Of a DNA stretch of 5,600 bases, positions 4,936 through 5,600 are shown one piece after another. The stretch covers positions 1-5,600 of the forward strand of contig JAJRAP010000262.1 of the NCBI GenBank assembly GCA_028679855.1, in the 5' to 3' direction. Source of the stretch: Candidatus Methanoperedens sp. (GTDB taxonomy: Archaea; Halobacteriota; Methanosarcinia; Methanosarcinales; Methanoperedenaceae). The translations under genes were made by a program, and so were the position numbers. The notes beneath the pieces were generated by a model that had not been told where the DNA came from, did no database searches, and worked only from the letters and a program-made list of their open reading frames with translations. Position 1 is the stretch's first letter; the number at the start of each line of letters is the position of its first letter.

Positions 4936-5520
4936 TTGGCAGTAACAAAAACAGAAGGCTGGAAAGCCAAGCAATGGTACAACCTTGTTGCACCTGAAAT
5001 GTTCGGAAAAGCGAATATTGGAGAGACCGTGGCAGACGTGCCTGAAAAATTGATCGGAAGGGTCATCGAAGTAACACTCGGGGAATTAACTAATGATCTT
5101 TCAAAACAAAATATTAAATTAGTTTTAAAAGTTGACAGCGTGGGTGGCGATTCCGCATACACGAAATTTACTGGTCATCAGCTTACACAGGATTACCTGC
5201 GCTCACTAATAAAGAGATCGACATCGAATATTGAGACGAATATTTCGGTATTAACAAAAGATGGCTATACAGTTAGAGTAAAACCATCATGCTACACGAT
5301 CAAGAGAGCACGGGCGAATCAGGTAAAAGCTATCCGCTCAATAATGAACAGCGTGATAACATCAAAAGCAAAAGAAATGGACATGGAACAGTTCGTCCAG
5401 GAAATCGTAACTGGAAAGCTCTCAGCCAGCATATATCATGATGTGAAGCCGATATATCCTCTTAGAAGAGTAGAGGTCAGGAAAACTGAGATCGAGGCTG
5501 AACCCGGCACAGCCTCTTAA
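4936..5520 (+). CDS. rps3ae: 30S ribosomal protein S3Ae (eS1)
   Basis: The 194-residue protein is a structural component of the archaeal small ribosomal subunit (eS1 family, near the platform and mRNA exit). Recognisable landmarks are WKAKQWYNLVAPEMFGKANI (residues about 9-28), the GRVIEVTLGEL strand region, the GHQLTQDYLRSLIKR segment (about 80-94), a central TVRVKPSCYTIKRARANQ stretch, and a basic C-terminal IYPLRRVEVRK followed by an acidic tail. Length fits archaeal members of about 190-220 residues. Translation starts at TTG with a strong upstream GGAGG. The gene is divergent from tRNA-Leu and convergent with the next gene, whose stop is only a few bases away. It is followed by a T-tract. 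It is full length, with no sign of damage. Family membership excludes a bacterial origin. Confidence 0.96.
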   Translation: MAVTKTEGWKAKQWYNLVAPEMFGKANIGETVADVPEKLIGRVIEVTLGELTNDLSKQNIKLVLKVDSVGGDSAYTKFTGHQLTQDYLRSLIKRSTSNIETNISVLTKDGYTVRVKPSCYTIKRARANQVKAIRSIMNSVITSKAKEMDMEQFVQEIVTGKLSASIYHDVKPIYPLRRVEVRKTEIEAEPGTAS

Positions 5521-5550
5521 TTTTTTATAAATTTTTCGTTCTTTTTAATT
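5521..5550 (+). terminator. T-tract terminator after S3Ae
   Basis: Directly after the S3Ae stop come three T runs (5521-5526, 5532-5536, 5546-5550) without a strong hairpin. Intrinsic termination in archaea relies on such U-rich tracts. The tract overlaps the end of the convergent gene, so its T richness is partly that gene's Lys/Asn codons read in reverse. This weakens the call slightly. Confidence 0.5.
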
Positions 5551-5600
5551 CATTGATTTTTTCTTTGATTTTCTCGTTCTCTATCCTCACTAGCATCAGC
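5525..5600 (-). CDS. C-terminal end of an unidentified convergent gene (runs off right edge)
   Basis: On the minus strand an open frame enters from the right edge and stops at TAA 5527-5525. It gives 24 residues, LMLVRIENEKIKEKIN then ELKRTKNL. The Lys/Glu-rich helical tail looks like a real C-terminus, and it meets the S3Ae gene tail to tail with a 4-base gap. A competing frame stays open for only 16 codons and is poorer. In several archaea the S3Ae gene lies near a small KEOPS Pcc1-type gene, but this tail is too short to assign, so no function is given. Confidence 0.5.
   Translation of the reverse strand, partial: LMLVRIENEKIKEKINELKRTKNL

Noticed and set aside
4932..5162. Minus-strand open frame inside the S3Ae gene
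   Set aside because: It is an antisense shadow of the ribosomal protein gene.

Overview
The window looks archaeal, probably euryarchaeal. The best evidence is a complete ribosomal protein S3Ae gene at 4936-5520, a family found only in archaea and eukaryotes. It has a TTG start and a strong GGAGG ribosome binding site. Supporting signs are AT-rich TATA-like elements, a tRNA-Leu gene without an encoded CCA end, and a T-tract terminator. Placement near Methanosarcinales (for example Methanoperedens-like) is an impression from the proteins, not a demonstrated result.

Layout. (1) 1-1534, minus strand: the first 511 codons of a large SNF2/HepA-type helicase whose C-terminal part lies beyond the left edge. 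It appears to be the first gene of a leftward unit and resembles helicases common in defence islands. (2) About 1555-2430: a gene-poor stretch. It holds the helicase leader and probable promoter, a frameshifted TPR-protein remnant, a set of phased 7-bp repeats, a palindromic dispersed-type repeat and a broken coiled-coil C-terminus. (3) 2483-3706, plus strand: a complete SufS-like cysteine desulfurase, probably leaderless, with all catalytic residues present. (4) 3707-3946: no recognisable gene. (5) 3947-4765: a HEPN-domain protein gene (minus strand) flanked by a 59-bp direct repeat. One copy is the 3' part of an intact tRNA-Leu(CAA) gene; the other is a tRNA fragment 760 bp away. This is the arrangement left by integration at a tRNA gene, but there is no integrase. 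(6) 4936-5520: S3Ae, rightward from a region shared with the tRNA. (7) 5525-5600: the C-terminal end of a convergent, unidentified gene.

Functionally this is a patchwork. Housekeeping genes (S3Ae, tRNA-Leu, cysteine desulfurase) are interleaved with accessory or defence-type genes (helicase, HEPN protein) and gene debris. The most interesting structure is the compact HEPN unit next to tRNA-Leu. The most useful extension would be sequence to the left, to see the rest of the helicase operon.
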